Shown one piece after another: positions 15,197-25,552 of a stretch of 64,000 bases of DNA. Under the pieces are notes generated by a model. It saw nothing but the letters and a program-made list of their open reading frames with translations. It made no database searches and was not told the origin of the DNA. Origin of the DNA: Pseudomonas neustonica (lineage in GTDB: Bacteria; Pseudomonadota; Gammaproteobacteria; Pseudomonadales; Pseudomonadaceae); assembly GCF_003797945.1 (NCBI RefSeq), contig NZ_RKKU01000001.1, forward strand, positions 248,001 through 312,000, in the 5' to 3' direction. The number at the start of each line of letters is the position of its first letter. Within the stretch, counting starts at the first letter, position 1. Both the position numbers and the translations under genes were made by a program.

Positions 15197-16666
15197 ATGC
15201 TGCTCAACAGTCATATCTTGTCGATCGACGACTCCCCGCAAAACCGCCATGACTTGGCTGTTATTCTCGGCTTTTTGGGCGAGGACGCTATTATCAGTGA
15301 CTCGCAGAGCTGGCTTGCCGATGCGGGTGCTCAGGTTGAATCTGCGGGCGCGGTCAAGTGTGTCATTCTCGGTCGCTGCGAGCATGAGCATGGCTTGCCT
15401 GCGCTGCTGGGACAGCTCGATAAGTGGGACGAAAACCTGCCGGTGATCCTGATTGACCCAGAGCAATCGAGCAAATGGCCTGATCACCTCAAGCAACGCC
15501 TGCTGGCCGTGCTGGAACCTCCGCTCAGTTATAACCATCTGCTTGATGCCTTGCATCGTGCCCAGGTGTACCGCGAGGTTTTTGAAGAGAACGCTAATCG
15601 TCAGCGCCAGCGAGAGCCCAACCTGTTCCGCAGTTTGGTAGGTACCAGCCGCTCGATTCATTCCGTCCGCCAGATGATGCAGCAGGTTGCCGATACGGAA
15701 GCGACAGTGCTCATTCTGGGAGAATCGGGCACCGGTAAAGAGGTGGTCGCGCGCAACCTGCATTACCACTCGCGCCGTAAGGACGCTCCCTTTGTGCCGG
15801 TGAATTGCGGTGCGATTCCTGCCGAGTTGCTGGAAAGCGAGCTGTTTGGTCATGAAAAGGGCGCTTTCACTGGCGCTATTACTAGTCGGGCGGGGCGTTT
15901 CGAGCTGGCTCAGGGCGGCACGTTGTTTCTCGATGAAATAGGCGATATGCCGCTGCCGATGCAGGTCAAACTGCTTCGCGTGCTGCAGGAGCGCACCTTT
16001 GAGCGCGTTGGTAGCAACAAGATCCAGACTGCGGATGTGCGAGTGATTGCGGCAACGCATAAGAACCTGGAGCAGATGATAGAGCAAGGCAGCTTCCGTG
16101 AAGACCTGTTCTATCGTCTCAACGTATTTCCTATCGATATGCCCGCCATGCGCGAGCGCATTGAAGATTTGCCGCTGTTGCTGAACGAGCTGATTACCAG
16201 GCTCGAGCAGGAAAAACGTGGCTCAATTCGTTTCAGTACCTCTGCCATCATGTCGCTGTGTCAGCACGAGTGGCCGGGTAACGTGCGTGAACTGGCAAAC
16301 CTGGTGGAGCGTATGGCTATCATGCATCCGCATGGTGTTATCGGTGTGGGCGAGCTACCACGCAAGTTCCGCTATGTAGAAGATGACCAGGACGACCTGC
16401 GTCAACTTCGAGAAGAGGATGACGAGCGCAATGATGCTTTCAGTGGCTTGGTCGGGCTCGATAGTCCTGCCTTCCTGCCGCCAGAGGGGCTGGATCTGAA
16501 AGACTATCTCGCGGGTCTTGAGCAGACGCTGATTCAGCAGGCGCTTGATGAGTCCAACGGTGTGGTCGCGCGCGCTGCGGAGCGGCTAAAAATCCGTCGC
16601 ACGACCCTGGTTGAGAAGATGCGTAAGTACGGTCTCAATCGTGGCGCTGACGTGTCAGAAGACTGA
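15197..16666 (+). CDS. fleQ: Master flagellar regulator FleQ (sigma-54 activator, c-di-GMP receptor)
   Basis: A 489-residue NtrC-type regulator. A degenerate receiver-like domain (1-125) lacks the usual phospho-acceptor Asp pattern, as in P. aeruginosa FleQ. The AAA+ domain (about 143-380) has Walker A GESGTGKE (175-182), GAFTGA (sigma-54 contact) and [12 protein letters not shown] (Walker B). The C-terminal Fis-type helix-turn-helix ends with [20 protein letters not shown]. FleQ activates early flagellar operons and represses exopolysaccharide genes, with c-di-GMP inhibiting its ATPase. It targets the sigma-54 boxes noted before fliD, fleS, fliE and fliL. The terminator overlaps its stop codon. 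Confidence 0.97.
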   Translation: MLLNSHILSIDDSPQNRHDLAVILGFLGEDAIISDSQSWLADAGAQVESAGAVKCVILGRCEHEHGLPALLGQLDKWDENLPVILIDPEQSSKWPDHLKQRLLAVLEPPLSYNHLLDALHRAQVYREVFEENANRQRQREPNLFRSLVGTSRSIHSVRQMMQQVADTEATVLILGESGTGKEVVARNLHYHSRRKDAPFVPVNCGAIPAELLESELFGHEKGAFTGAITSRAGRFELAQGGTLFLDEIGDMPLPMQVKLLRVLQERTFERVGSNKIQTADVRVIAATHKNLEQMIEQGSFREDLFYRLNVFPIDMPAMRERIEDLPLLLNELITRLEQEKRGSIRFSTSAIMSLCQHEWPGNVRELANLVERMAIMHPHGVIGVGELPRKFRYVEDDQDDLRQLREEDDERNDAFSGLVGLDSPAFLPPEGLDLKDYLAGLEQTLIQQALDESNGVVARAAERLKIRRTTLVEKMRKYGLNRGADVSED

Positions 16667-16684
16667 CGCGACTTTCTTTTTTTA
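16651..16684 (+). terminator. Rho-independent terminator of fleQ overlapping its stop codon
   Basis: CGTGTCAG (16651-16658) pairs with CTGACGCG (16663-16670) around an AAGA loop, including one G-U pair, and is followed by ACTTTCTTTTTTTATT. The stem contains the fleQ stop codon, so the last codons of fleQ encode the terminator. Confidence 0.8.
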
Positions 16685-16720
16685 TTGATAAGCTCTTGTT
16701 TTAAATCATATATTATTTAG

Positions 16721-16736
16721 TGGCACGGGCTTTGCT
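16721..16736 (+). promoter_or_regulatory. Sigma-54 promoter before fleSR
   Basis: TGGCACGGGCTTTGCT is an essentially perfect sigma-54 element, with GG (16722-16723) and GC (16734-16735) 10 bases apart, 44 bp before fleS. FleQ-dependent activation of fleSR is established in P. aeruginosa. Confidence 0.93.
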
Positions 16737-16779
16737 TTGTCTCCCCTGACGACAGGTTTCAGTACCCAGGGGAATCCCG

Positions 16780-17997
16780 ATGGCCGTATCCGCAAAACCC
16801 ATTTCGCAGGACGCAAAGCAGGCTGACGCAGAGAGTGACGCTCAGCCGCTGGCAGGTGCGTACGCGCGTTTTAGTGAAGTCTCTGAGCAGCTGGCGCAGT
16901 CGCATGCATTGCTGGAACAGCAGGTTTCCATGCTCAAGCGTCAGCTCGCCGATGCCGAGAAGCAGCGCACGCATGAGTTGTCGGAAAAAGCCCGCTTGGC
17001 CGGACGCCTGCAAAATGTACTGGATTTGCTGCCCGGCGGCGTGGTGGTTCTCGACGGGCGAGGTGTGGTGCGCGAGGCAAATCCTGCCGCGCGTGAGCTG
17101 TTAGGTGAACCACTGGAAGGCCAGCTGTGGCGAGACCTTATTCGCGATCGCTTCGCGCCGCGTGATGATGATTACCACGAGGTGTCTTTACGCAGTGGTC
17201 GGCGGGTATCGCTGGCTACCCGGTCTTTGATTGGTGAGCCTGGTCAACTGATCCTGTTGAATGATTTGACCGAAACCCGTCAATTGCAGAGTCGTTTGGC
17301 GCGCAGTGAACGCCTGTCAGCACTGGGACGCATGGTCGCCTCGCTGGCTCACCAGATTCGTACCCCCCTTTCTGCAGCCCTGCTATACGCCGAACACCTT
17401 AACGATCAGGCATTGGCGCCAGCTCATCGTGTGCGTTTTACCGAGCGTCTTCAGGGTCGTCTGCATAGCATTGAACACCAGATTCGCGACATGCTGCAGT
17501 TTGCCAAGGGCGATTTGCCGATTGAGGACTACTTGCCGGCGTCGATTTTCTTTGAGTGGCTGCAGAATCAGGCGGACAACCTGATCGAAGAAAAGGGGGG
17601 GCGTTGTCGCTGGGACTACTTGCTGTCAGAGGATGTGATGCTTCGCTGCAATCGCGACACCTTGACTGGGTCGGTAACCAATTTGATCGATAACGCCTTG
17701 CAGGCAGGTTCTCCTGGCGCCAACCTCAAGGTCACCATGCGCTTGATTGAGGGTCAGCTGAGTATCAGTGTGGTAGATACCGGGCGAGGCATGTCGCCGG
17801 AACTACTGGCGCGTATTGGTGAGCCTTTCCATACCACCCGTGCGCAAGGTACAGGTTTGGGTGTTGCGGTAGTCAAATCGGTTGTTAAGGCGCATAGCGG
17901 GATGTTTATGCTGCGCAGCAAGGCGGGCTGGGGCACCTGTGCAGAGATACTTCTGCCGGTTCGCCAGTTGGATCTGGATGAACAGGAGGCCTTATGA
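16780..17997 (+). CDS. fleS: Flagellar sensor histidine kinase FleS
   Basis: A 405-residue cytoplasmic kinase without membrane segments. It has an N-terminal coiled region (about 25-80), a PAS domain (about 78-170; NPAARELLGE), a HisKA domain with His191 in the SLAHQIRTPLS box, and a HATPase domain (about 280-395) with NLIDNALQA (N box), DTGRGM (G1), and GTGLGVAVVK (G2). It phosphorylates FleR. It is headed by a sigma-54 box and overlaps fleR by four bases. The cytoplasmic location implies an internal assembly-related signal, which is not known. Confidence 0.96.
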   Translation: MAVSAKPISQDAKQADAESDAQPLAGAYARFSEVSEQLAQSHALLEQQVSMLKRQLADAEKQRTHELSEKARLAGRLQNVLDLLPGGVVVLDGRGVVREANPAARELLGEPLEGQLWRDLIRDRFAPRDDDYHEVSLRSGRRVSLATRSLIGEPGQLILLNDLTETRQLQSRLARSERLSALGRMVASLAHQIRTPLSAALLYAEHLNDQALAPAHRVRFTERLQGRLHSIEHQIRDMLQFAKGDLPIEDYLPASIFFEWLQNQADNLIEEKGGRCRWDYLLSEDVMLRCNRDTLTGSVTNLIDNALQAGSPGANLKVTMRLIEGQLSISVVDTGRGMSPELLARIGEPFHTTRAQGTGLGVAVVKSVVKAHSGMFMLRSKAGWGTCAEILLPVRQLDLDEQEAL

Positions 17998-19406
17998 GCA
18001 CTCAGACCACCCGTGTTTTGCTGGTTGAGGATGATCAGTCATTACGTGAAGCGCTGGCTGATACCCTGATGCTGGGCGGCTACGACTACGTACAAGCGCC
18101 GGATGCAGAGACCGCGCTGAAATTGCTGCGCCAGGAAAATGTCAGCATGGTTATCAGTGATGTAAATATGCCGGGCATGGATGGCCACGCACTGTTGCGG
18201 CACTTGCGTAGCGATTATCCCCATTTGCCAGTGTTGTTGATGACGGCTTACGGCACAGTGCAGCAGGCCGTTACTGCCATTCGTGATGGTGCGGTTGATT
18301 ATTTGGTTAAGCCTTTTGCGCCCAAGGCGCTACTCGATCTGGTGGCGCAGCATGCTCAGGGCAAGCTTCAGTTGATACCCGGTGAGGGGCCGGTTGCGGT
18401 CGAGCCCGCCAGCCTGCAGTTGCTGGATTTGGCACGTCGGGTTGCTGCGAGCGACTCCACCGTGCTGGTGTCTGGTGAGTCGGGTACCGGTAAGGAGGTG
18501 CTGGCGCGGTACATTCATCAGAACTCACCACGCGCAGAGCAGCCCTTTATCGCAATCAATTGCGCAGCTATTCCCGAAAACATGCTGGAAGCTACCTTGT
18601 TTGGTCATGAGAAGGGGGCCTTCACCGGGGCGGTCGCGGCGCAGGCTGGCAAGTTCGAGCAGGCGAATGGCGGTACGCTGCTACTTGACGAAATTTCTGA
18701 AATGCCACTGAGTCTGCAGGCCAAACTTTTGCGTGTTTTGCAGGAACGAGAAGTGGAGCGTGTGGGCGGTCGTAAGCTGATCAAGCTGGATATTCGCATC
18801 ATCGCTACCACTAACCGTGACCTCCCTGCGGAGGTGGCGGCAGGCCGTTTCCGTGAAGACCTGTATTATCGCCTTGGCGTTTTTCCTCTGCAGTGGCAAG
18901 CACTGCGCGAGCGCCCCGGCGATATTCTGCCGATTGCGGAGCGGTTGCTGGTCAAGCACAGCGGTAAAATGAATATGAGTGCTGTGCGCTTTTCAGCTGA
19001 GGCGATAGAAGCTATGCGTGCGCATGCCTGGCCAGGCAACGTGCGCGAATTGGATAACGCCGTTCAGCGCGCGTTGGTGCTGCAGCATGGAGGGCTAATC
19101 CAGCCGCATGACTTATGTTTGACGGTGGCGCCTGGCGCAGCGGTGACGGCGAGTGCAGTCAGACCGCTTACTCCCGCAGTTGAGGCTGCTCCTGTGGATG
19201 CTCAGCCCGTGAGCGGCGGTGTATTGGGTGCAGGCGTTAAACAGCGCGAGTACCAGATGATCATTGATGTGCTGCGCTCTGAGCATGGTCGTCGCAAGGA
19301 GGCGGCAGACCGTCTGGGTATTAGTCCTCGCACGTTGCGTTATAAGCTCGCACAGATGCGTGATGCCGGCCTGGACGTTGAGGCCAGCCTGTTCGCGGGG
19401 GTCTAA
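17994..19406 (+). CDS. fleR: Flagellar response regulator FleR (sigma-54 activator)
   Basis: A 470-residue NtrC-family regulator. The receiver domain has Asp56 in the SDVNMPGMDG acceptor site and an AYG/K-P pair; the AAA+ domain has GESGTGKE and GAFTGA; and the C-terminal Fis-type HTH contains GRRKEAADRLGISPRTLRYKLA. Phosphorylated FleR activates the class III sigma-54 promoters (basal body and hook). The ATGA overlap with fleS couples the two. The next sigma-54 box (fliE, 19643) is its likely nearest target. Confidence 0.97.
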   Translation: MSTQTTRVLLVEDDQSLREALADTLMLGGYDYVQAPDAETALKLLRQENVSMVISDVNMPGMDGHALLRHLRSDYPHLPVLLMTAYGTVQQAVTAIRDGAVDYLVKPFAPKALLDLVAQHAQGKLQLIPGEGPVAVEPASLQLLDLARRVAASDSTVLVSGESGTGKEVLARYIHQNSPRAEQPFIAINCAAIPENMLEATLFGHEKGAFTGAVAAQAGKFEQANGGTLLLDEISEMPLSLQAKLLRVLQEREVERVGGRKLIKLDIRIIATTNRDLPAEVAAGRFREDLYYRLGVFPLQWQALRERPGDILPIAERLLVKHSGKMNMSAVRFSAEAIEAMRAHAWPGNVRELDNAVQRALVLQHGGLIQPHDLCLTVAPGAAVTASAVRPLTPAVEAAPVDAQPVSGGVLGAGVKQREYQMIIDVLRSEHGRRKEAADRLGISPRTLRYKLAQMRDAGLDVEASLFAGV

Positions 19407-19713
19407 TCCGCTAGGACTGTATGGATAAAAGGGCGGCTCAGGCTGATGGCCGCCTGGTTGCTTTGGCTCTGCCCTTATCTGTTTCGTCGTCCTGGTACTA
19501 TTAGTCTGTTCGTTGTGGTGGTTGCATTTCTGCTAGATCGCTTTTCCCCGTTCTTTGAGCATTCCTTTCATGCTGCCATTGCTGGCTGACTGTCTCGCAT
19601 ACCTGCCTGTGTATTCCTCCTGCTTGCGTTGATGTTGTCTGTTGGCATCCATTTTGCTTGAGTACCTGTAAAGCGACAGTAGCCGTCAAAAAATTTACGG
19701 CGTGGAGGCAGGT
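19407..19713. other. Intergenic region between fleR and fliE
   Basis: This 307-bp gap holds an imperfect GGCGGC/GCCGCC hairpin (19432-19453) just after fleR, a possible terminator without a clean T-run, and the fliE sigma-54 box at 19643-19658. I see no gene. The region between (19470-19640) is T/C-rich and is where FleR or FleQ enhancer sites would be expected. Confidence 0.6.
19643..19658 (+). promoter_or_regulatory. Sigma-54 promoter before fliE
   Basis: TGGCATCCATTTTGCT has GG (19644-19645) and GC (19656-19657) 10 bases apart. It is 56 bp before fliE and drives the long operon fliEFGHIJ-hsbA-hsbR-hptB-fliK. Confidence 0.88.
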
Positions 19714-20046
19714 ATGACCCAAGGTGTTGAATTCAATCGTTTGATGTTGCAGATGCGCACCATGCAAATGGAGGCCATGGGTAAACCGCAACCAGTGGCC
19801 AAGGTAGAGCAAAACGTCAATGCTCCGGCTTTTGATGACATGCTCAAGCAGGCCGTTGACCGCGTGAACGAGCTGCAGAAGACCACTGGTGAGCTACGCA
19901 CGGGCTATGAACGAGGTGATCAGGGAATTGATCTGACCGAAGTGATGATCGCATCGCAGAAGTCGTCAGTTGCCTTCCAGGCCATTACGCAGGTGCGAAA
20001 TAAAATGGTGAGCGCCTACGAAGACATCATGAAGATGCCGATCTAG
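19714..20046 (+). CDS. fliE: Flagellar hook-basal body protein FliE
   Basis: A 110-residue protein with the family opening [20 protein letters not shown] and the conserved tail ([19 protein letters not shown]-like, then [18 protein letters not shown]). FliE joins the MS ring to the rod and is one of the first exported substrates. I chose the ATG at 19714, which aligns with P. aeruginosa FliE and has a strong GGAGGCAGGT upstream, over an earlier in-frame codon at 19702. Confidence 0.96.
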   Translation: MTQGVEFNRLMLQMRTMQMEAMGKPQPVAKVEQNVNAPAFDDMLKQAVDRVNELQKTTGELRTGYERGDQGIDLTEVMIASQKSSVAFQAITQVRNKMVSAYEDIMKMPI

Positions 20047-20084
20047 TCTGTATTATTAGCTGCTGACTGTCTGAGGAAAGACCC

Positions 20085-21803
20085 ATGGAATCCGCCAACA
20101 TACCTGCTACCCAGAATCAGTCGAGCGCTGAGCGTAAACCGCTCATGGGCTTGGCTGTTCTGGATAATCTGTCGCAGCTGCCGATGTTACGACAGTTTGG
20201 CCTGCTGATTGGTCTGGCAGCCAGCGTAGCCATTGGTTTTGCTGTGGTGTTGTGGTCGCAGGAGGCGGATTACCGCCCGCTGTACAACAGCATGGAAGGG
20301 TATGACGCATCCCAGGTAGTGGATATTCTGCAGCAGAGTCGGGTCGACTATAAAGTTGAGCCTAACAGTGGCGCTTTGCTGGTTCGCACTGAAGATCTGG
20401 CTGACGCGCGCATGCGCTTGGCCAGTGTGGGGATTGCGCCAACCGACGGCAATGTCGGGTTTGAGATTCTCGATCGTGAGCAAGGTCTGGGTACCAGCCA
20501 GTTCATGGAAACGACGCGCTATCGTCGAGGCCTGGAAGGCGAAATGGGGCGGACCATTTCCAGTCTCTACAACGTCAAGAACGCGCGGGTACACATTGCC
20601 ATGCCGCGCTCCACGGTCTTTGTTCGCGATGACCGCAAGCCCAGTGCTTCGGTGCTGCTGGAGATGTATGCCGGTCGTCGATTGGAGCCCGCGCAGGTCA
20701 TGGCCATCGTCAATTTGGTGGCGACCAGTATTCCAGAGCTGGATAAAGACCAGGTCACCGTGGTGGATCAGAACGGCAATCTGCTGTCCAATCAGAATGA
20801 ACTGAACGAATTGACCGTGGCCGGTCGTCAGTTTGATTACTCGCGCAGGCTGGAAGATACCTATACCCGCCGTGTACATAATATTCTGCAGCCGGTACTC
20901 GGTGAGGGGCGCTACAAGGCCGAGGTCTCGGCTGATGTGGATTTCAGCGCAGTAGAGTCTACCGCCGAAATGTATAGCCCCGAATCTGCGTTGCGCAGCG
21001 AGCAGGTGGTAAGCGAAGAACGTAGTGGTTCTGCGGGTCCAGTCGGTATACCCGGCGCCTTGTCCAATCAGCCGCCGGTAGCCGGTCAGGCGCCAGAGCA
21101 GGTTGTTGATCCGGTTACCGGCGAGCCTGTTGCACCCGTTATCCCCAAAGACACCCGTGAGCAGGCTACGCGTAACTATGAGCTTGATCGCCAGATCAGC
21201 CATACACGTCAGCAGCAGGGGCGCCTGCGTCGTCTCTCGGTTGCGGTAGTGGTTGATGATCCCGCGGAGATCAATGCAGAAACAGGCGAGGTCACGCGTA
21301 CGCCGCTGACCGAGGTGGAGATTGCTCGCTTGACGCGCCTGGTGCAGGATGCGGTTGGCTTTGATGCGAGTCGAGGTGATAGCGTAAGTGTGATCAATAG
21401 CGCCTTTGTTGCTCAGCCTGATGCCGAGCCTTTGCCGTCCATCCCTTTCTGGGAGCAGCCCTGGTTCTGGGATGTGGCGAAGCAGATGCTGGGTATTCTG
21501 TTTGTACTGATACTGGTGTTCGCCGTGCTGCGTCCGGCATTGAAGAATCTGACTGTGGCCAGCCGCGGCGGCAGTGGTGACGACGGTTATGCCTCGTCTC
21601 TGCCGGGCGGTGCCATGGGTGGGCTGGATGGCGATTTGAGTCCTGATCAGGTTAGCCTGTCCGGTTCTGGCGCCGGCCCCGTGTTGCTGCCGCCACCAGG
21701 CGCCGGGTATGAGCAGCAGCTGAATGCGATCAAGGGGCTATTGGCTGAAGATCCGGGCCGGGTGGCTCAGGTAGTTAAAGAATGGATTAACGCTGATGAG
21801 TGA
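20085..21803 (+). CDS. fliF: Flagellar MS-ring protein FliF
   Basis: A 572-residue membrane protein that forms the MS ring and houses the export gate. TM1 (about 38-60; QFGLLIGLAASVAIGFAVVLW) is followed by the ring-building motifs (about 65-270; DILQQSRVDYKVEPNSGALLV, then QFMETTRYRRGLEGEMGRTI), a Pro-rich variable loop (about 320-360), TM2 (about 465-487) and a C-terminal FliG-binding tail (about 530-572, DPGRVAQVVKEWI). The stop overlaps the fliG start by 8 bases, which fits the direct FliF-FliG contact. Confidence 0.97.
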   Translation: MESANIPATQNQSSAERKPLMGLAVLDNLSQLPMLRQFGLLIGLAASVAIGFAVVLWSQEADYRPLYNSMEGYDASQVVDILQQSRVDYKVEPNSGALLVRTEDLADARMRLASVGIAPTDGNVGFEILDREQGLGTSQFMETTRYRRGLEGEMGRTISSLYNVKNARVHIAMPRSTVFVRDDRKPSASVLLEMYAGRRLEPAQVMAIVNLVATSIPELDKDQVTVVDQNGNLLSNQNELNELTVAGRQFDYSRRLEDTYTRRVHNILQPVLGEGRYKAEVSADVDFSAVESTAEMYSPESALRSEQVVSEERSGSAGPVGIPGALSNQPPVAGQAPEQVVDPVTGEPVAPVIPKDTREQATRNYELDRQISHTRQQQGRLRRLSVAVVVDDPAEINAETGEVTRTPLTEVEIARLTRLVQDAVGFDASRGDSVSVINSAFVAQPDAEPLPSIPFWEQPWFWDVAKQMLGILFVLILVFAVLRPALKNLTVASRGGSGDDGYASSLPGGAMGGLDGDLSPDQVSLSGSGAGPVLLPPPGAGYEQQLNAIKGLLAEDPGRVAQVVKEWINADE

Positions 21804-22818
21804 AGACGCGAGTAAGCGCCCGCAAAAACTGTCTCGCCTGGATAAGGCTGCAGTCTTTTTGTTGAGTCTTGGTGAGTCGGACGCCGCCGCCATTCTCAAG
21901 CATATGGGGCCAAAGGAAGTGCAGCGCGTAGGTAGTGCCATGGCGGGCTTGCGCGCGGTGCACCGCGAGCAGGTGCAAGAGGTCATGGGTGACTTTATCG
22001 AGGTAGTGAGTGACCAGACAGGCCTCGGAGTCGGGGCTGATGGTTATATTCGTACCATGCTGACCCAGGCATTGGGCGAAGATAAGGCCAATGGCCTGGT
22101 TGATCGTATTTTGCTGGGCGGCAATACCTCTGGTCTGGATAGTTTGAAGTGGATGGAACCACGCGCGGTAGCCGATGTGATTCGCTTTGAGCATCCACAA
22201 ATTCAGGCCATCGTGGTGGCCTACCTTGACCCCGATATGGCGGCTGAAGTTGTCGGCTATTTTGACCACAAGGTTCGCCTTGACGTGCTGCTGCGTGTGG
22301 CCTCACTGAATACCGTGCAGCCCTCCGCGCTGAAAGAATTGAACGAGATTCTGGAGAAGCAGTTCGCCGGGAACTCTAATACCACCCGCGCTAACATGGG
22401 CGGTATCAAGCGCACTGCCGATATTATGAACTTCCTTGAATCAAGTACCGAGTCGCAGTTGATCGAAGCCATCCGCGAGATGGATGAAGATCTGTCGACC
22501 AAGATCGAGGACTTGATGTTCGTATTCGATAACTTGTCCGAGGTGGATGATCGCGGGATTCAGGCACTGTTGCGAGAGGTGTCTTCCGAGGTTCTGATCA
22601 TCGCGCTCAAAGGGGCCGACGAGTCTATTAAGGATAAGTTCCTGCGCAACATGTCCAAGCGGGCATCCGAACTGCTGCAGGACGACCTGGAAGCCAAAGG
22701 GCCGGTGCGCATCAGCGAAGTAGAAGCTGCGCAAAAAGAGATTCTCACGATTGCTCGACGCATGGCCGATGCTGGCGAAATCATGCTGGGTGGCAAGGGC
22801 GGCGAGGAAATGGTCTAA
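21796..22818 (+). CDS. fliG: Flagellar motor switch protein FliG
   Basis: A 340-residue rotor protein. The N-terminal FliF-binding domain (SRLDKAAVFLLSLGESDAAA), the middle domain with the EHPQ-type motif (FEHPQIQAIVVAYL) and the C-terminal domain (LMFVFDNLSEVDDRGIQALLREV, then ALKGADESIKDKFLRNMSKRA) holding the charged torque residues are all present. It works with stators such as the PomAB pair encoded downstream at 35-37 kb. The start lies inside the end of fliF. Confidence 0.97.
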   Translation: MSEDASKRPQKLSRLDKAAVFLLSLGESDAAAILKHMGPKEVQRVGSAMAGLRAVHREQVQEVMGDFIEVVSDQTGLGVGADGYIRTMLTQALGEDKANGLVDRILLGGNTSGLDSLKWMEPRAVADVIRFEHPQIQAIVVAYLDPDMAAEVVGYFDHKVRLDVLLRVASLNTVQPSALKELNEILEKQFAGNSNTTRANMGGIKRTADIMNFLESSTESQLIEAIREMDEDLSTKIEDLMFVFDNLSEVDDRGIQALLREVSSEVLIIALKGADESIKDKFLRNMSKRASELLQDDLEAKGPVRISEVEAAQKEILTIARRMADAGEIMLGGKGGEEMV

Positions 22819-22887
22819 AGGCTGAACTACGCCTGGGTGCCGCGATGGTATTCTGACGCAGTCACTTAATCAGCAGCAGGGTAGCCA

Positions 22888-23706
22888 ATGTCATCAAAGA
22901 AATCCGAGTCCGAACTGCTGCGCGGCGGTCAGGTAGAAGCCTTTAGTCTCTGGGATTTGCCCAGTTTTGATACCGCGTCCCATCAGGTAGCACTGGAGCG
23001 TGATGACGCTGAGCCAGAATCTGAGACTGAGGGCGAAGATTCCTTGGCTGAAGTGGAAGAAGAGATTGAAGAGGTTAAACCTTTTACCGTAGAGGAGTTG
23101 GAGCAGATCCGCCAGGAGGCTTACAACGATGGCTTTTCTACCGGTGAGAAGGACGGTTTTCACGCTGGTCAGCTGAAGGCGCAGCAGGAAGCCCGCACGG
23201 CGCTGGAGGCTCGGCTGGCGGAGCTGGAAAAACTGATGACGCAGCTGATGTCGCCGATGCAAGCGCAAGACGAGCAGATTGAAGACATGCTGCTGCATAT
23301 GCTCAAAGCTATGTTGCGCGAAGTGCTGCAGCGCGAGATGAGTACCGATCAGACGCAAGTGCTTCAAGTGTTGCGTGGCGCGCTCAAAACCCTGCCAGTG
23401 GGTGCCGGCAATATCCGCATTTATCTCAATCCCGCCGATTTTGACGCCATCAAGGCGCTGCGCGAGCGCCACGAAGAAACCTGGCGTCTGCTTGAGGACG
23501 ATAGTCTGATGGCCGGTGGTTGCCGTGTAGAAACCGAACACAGTCAGGTTGATGCCACGCTGGAAACGCGTATGCAGCAGCTGATCGCTCAGCTGTATGA
23601 GGAGCGTCAGGAGCAGCGCGCTCATCCGCCGGAAGCTGATATCAGTATTACGCCCAGCGAAAAAGGCGAAGAAGCTAGGGATGGCGGCGATCATGAGTCA
23701 GCTTGA
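22888..23706 (+). CDS. fliH: Flagellar export apparatus protein FliH
   Basis: A 272-residue cytoplasmic protein. It has an acidic N-terminus (about 30-60), a coiled-coil with GxxxG-like repeats (about 70-110; [17 protein letters not shown]) and a C-terminal domain (about 130-230) that binds FliI. The end overlaps the fliI start by 14 bases. FliH regulates the ATPase FliI and docks it to the C-ring and FlhA. The last 40 residues after the conserved domain are charged and poorly conserved. Confidence 0.94.
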   Translation: MSSKKSESELLRGGQVEAFSLWDLPSFDTASHQVALERDDAEPESETEGEDSLAEVEEEIEEVKPFTVEELEQIRQEAYNDGFSTGEKDGFHAGQLKAQQEARTALEARLAELEKLMTQLMSPMQAQDEQIEDMLLHMLKAMLREVLQREMSTDQTQVLQVLRGALKTLPVGAGNIRIYLNPADFDAIKALRERHEETWRLLEDDSLMAGGCRVETEHSQVDATLETRMQQLIAQLYEERQEQRAHPPEADISITPSEKGEEARDGGDHESA

Positions 23707-25045
23707 ACGCATCAGTTTCGCCCGTCGTCTCTCGCGCTATCAAGGCGCAATCAAGCTCGCCGCCGACCCGGTGGTAGAAGGCAGGCTGATTCGCATGGTA
23801 GGTCTGACGCTGGAGGCCGAGGGCTGCAAGGCGCCGGTCGGCAGCCGTTGCCAGGTCATCAGTGATACGCCTAATGGTCAGAGCAGCATTGAAGCTGAAG
23901 TCATGGGATTCTCCGGCAACAAGATTTACCTGATGCCGGTAGACCGTCTGGAAGGTCTGCAGCCCGGCGCTCGGGTAGTGCCTTCAAGTGGTGGCGGAAA
24001 GCTGCCGATGGGGTCAGCGATGCTGGGGCGAGTGGTTGATGGCATCGGCCGACCACTGGATGGCAAAGGCAGCTTCAAGGCTGAAGACTGGGTAGACCTC
24101 AATGGTCCGGTAATCAATCCGCTCAAGCGCCATCCGATCGAAGAGCCGCTGGATGTAGGCATCCGCTCGATCAACAGTTTGTTGACTGTCGGCCGTGGCC
24201 AGCGTCTGGGTCTCTTTGCCGGTAGCGGCGTGGGCAAGAGTATGTTGCTGGGCATGATGACCCGCTTTACCGATGCGGATATCACTATCGTGGGGCTGGT
24301 TGGCGAGCGTGGCCGTGAGGTGAAAGAGTTCATCGAGCAAATTCTGGGCGAGAAGGGGATGGCGCGCTCTGTCGTGGTCGCCTCTCCTGCTGACGATGCC
24401 CCTCTCATGAGGCTGCGTGCGGCGATGTACTGTACGCGCATTGCTGAATACTTTCGTGATCAGGGCAAAAATGTGCTTTTGCTGATGGACTCCCTGACGC
24501 GTTTTGCCCAAGCCCAGCGCGAAATCGCGCTGGCCATCGGCGAGCCTCCTGCTACCAAGGGCTATCCTCCGTCGGTATTTGCCAAGTTGCCGCAACTGGT
24601 CGAGCGCGCGGGTAACGCCGAGCAGGGCGGTGGCTCAATTACCGCGTTCTACACCGTGCTGTCTGAGGGTGATGACCAGCAGGATCCTATCGCTGACGCA
24701 TCGCGCGCGATTCTCGATGGTCACGTAGTGCTATCGCGCCGGTTGGCCGAGGAAGGGCACTACCCGGCGATTGATATTGAGGCTTCTATCAGCCGCGCTA
24801 TGCCGCAGATCGTTTCACCTGAGCAATTACAGAAGGCGCAACAATTCAAGCAGCTATACGCGCGCTATCAGCAGAGCCGAGACCTGATCAGTGTGGGTGC
24901 TTATTCTGCTGGTTCCGACCCCTTGACGGATAAAGCGATGGAAAAGATGCCGGCCATGCAGGCCTTTCTGCGTCAGGGGCTGCATGTCAGCGTTAATCTG
25001 AGCGATAGTCAGGCGGCGCTGGAGCAGACCATCACTAATGAGTGA
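23693..25045 (+). CDS. fliI: Flagellar export ATPase FliI
   Basis: A 450-residue F1-beta-like ATPase, the normal family length. Walker A GSGVGKS lies near residues 177-183, the [15 protein letters not shown] segment and Walker B-type [17 protein letters not shown] follow, and the tail contains [21 protein letters not shown]. It drives unfolding and delivery of export substrates. I chose the ATG at 23693 ([13 protein letters not shown]), which aligns with P. aeruginosa FliI; an ATG four codons upstream is the alternative, and earlier in-frame codons lie deep in fliH. Confidence 0.96.
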   Translation: MSQLERISFARRLSRYQGAIKLAADPVVEGRLIRMVGLTLEAEGCKAPVGSRCQVISDTPNGQSSIEAEVMGFSGNKIYLMPVDRLEGLQPGARVVPSSGGGKLPMGSAMLGRVVDGIGRPLDGKGSFKAEDWVDLNGPVINPLKRHPIEEPLDVGIRSINSLLTVGRGQRLGLFAGSGVGKSMLLGMMTRFTDADITIVGLVGERGREVKEFIEQILGEKGMARSVVVASPADDAPLMRLRAAMYCTRIAEYFRDQGKNVLLLMDSLTRFAQAQREIALAIGEPPATKGYPPSVFAKLPQLVERAGNAEQGGGSITAFYTVLSEGDDQQDPIADASRAILDGHVVLSRRLAEEGHYPAIDIEASISRAMPQIVSPEQLQKAQQFKQLYARYQQSRDLISVGAYSAGSDPLTDKAMEKMPAMQAFLRQGLHVSVNLSDSQAALEQTITNE

Positions 25046-25493
25046 AAGTCGCATTCGTCGACTCATGCCGGTCGTCGATATGGCGCTGGAAGAGGAGCGC
25101 AAAGCTGCTACGGTGCTGGGGCAGTGCCAGCAGCAGTTGGATGAAGCGCAGAATCGTCTGCGTGATCTCGAATATTACTGTACCGAATATGCCAAAGGGT
25201 GGACGCAGCGGGGCGAGCAGGGCGTCGGCCGTGAATGGCTAATGAATTACCAGCGTTTCATGGCGCAGATGGAAGTCGCGCTGGAGCAACAGCGGCAGAC
25301 GGTGAGCTGGCATGGCCAAAGTATAGAAAAGGCGCGAGAAAGTTGGCGTGAGCGTTATCAGCGGCTTGAGGCGCTTCGTAAGCTGATTGAAAAGTACCGT
25401 TTGGAAGCGCAGGCCAGAGCTGATCGGCAGGAGCAGAAGCTCCTCGACGAATTGTCGCAACGTGCTCATGGGCAACGTGGAAATAATCCCTGA
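25038..25493 (+). CDS. fliJ: Flagellar export chaperone FliJ
   Basis: A 151-residue protein made almost entirely of two long charged helices, the coiled-coil hairpin of FliJ, which inserts into the FliI hexamer like the gamma subunit of F1. Typical segments are [22 protein letters not shown] and [24 protein letters not shown]. The start overlaps the fliI stop by 8 bases. Sequence conservation is low in this family; position and helix pattern support the name. Confidence 0.93.
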   Translation: MSESRIRRLMPVVDMALEEERKAATVLGQCQQQLDEAQNRLRDLEYYCTEYAKGWTQRGEQGVGREWLMNYQRFMAQMEVALEQQRQTVSWHGQSIEKARESWRERYQRLEALRKLIEKYRLEAQARADRQEQKLLDELSQRAHGQRGNNP

Positions 25494-25552
25494 CAGGTGC
25501 CAGTCCCTGTGCTAAAAGAAATGGAGAACTTAAATACTGTCAGGGAGAGATT

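Noticed and set aside
15080-16087. 335-codon open frame on the minus strand opposite fleQ
   Set aside because: Shadow of fleQ; it crosses the fleQ promoter and encodes His/Gln-rich sequence without known domains.
20187-21203. 338-codon open frame on the minus strand opposite fliF
   Set aside because: It is antisense to a clear fliF gene, has no ribosome site and no family features; the frame is open because of the codon bias of fliF.
22894-23694. 266-codon open frame opposite fliH
   Set aside because: Antisense to fliH; Leu/His/Gln-rich translation without a start signal.
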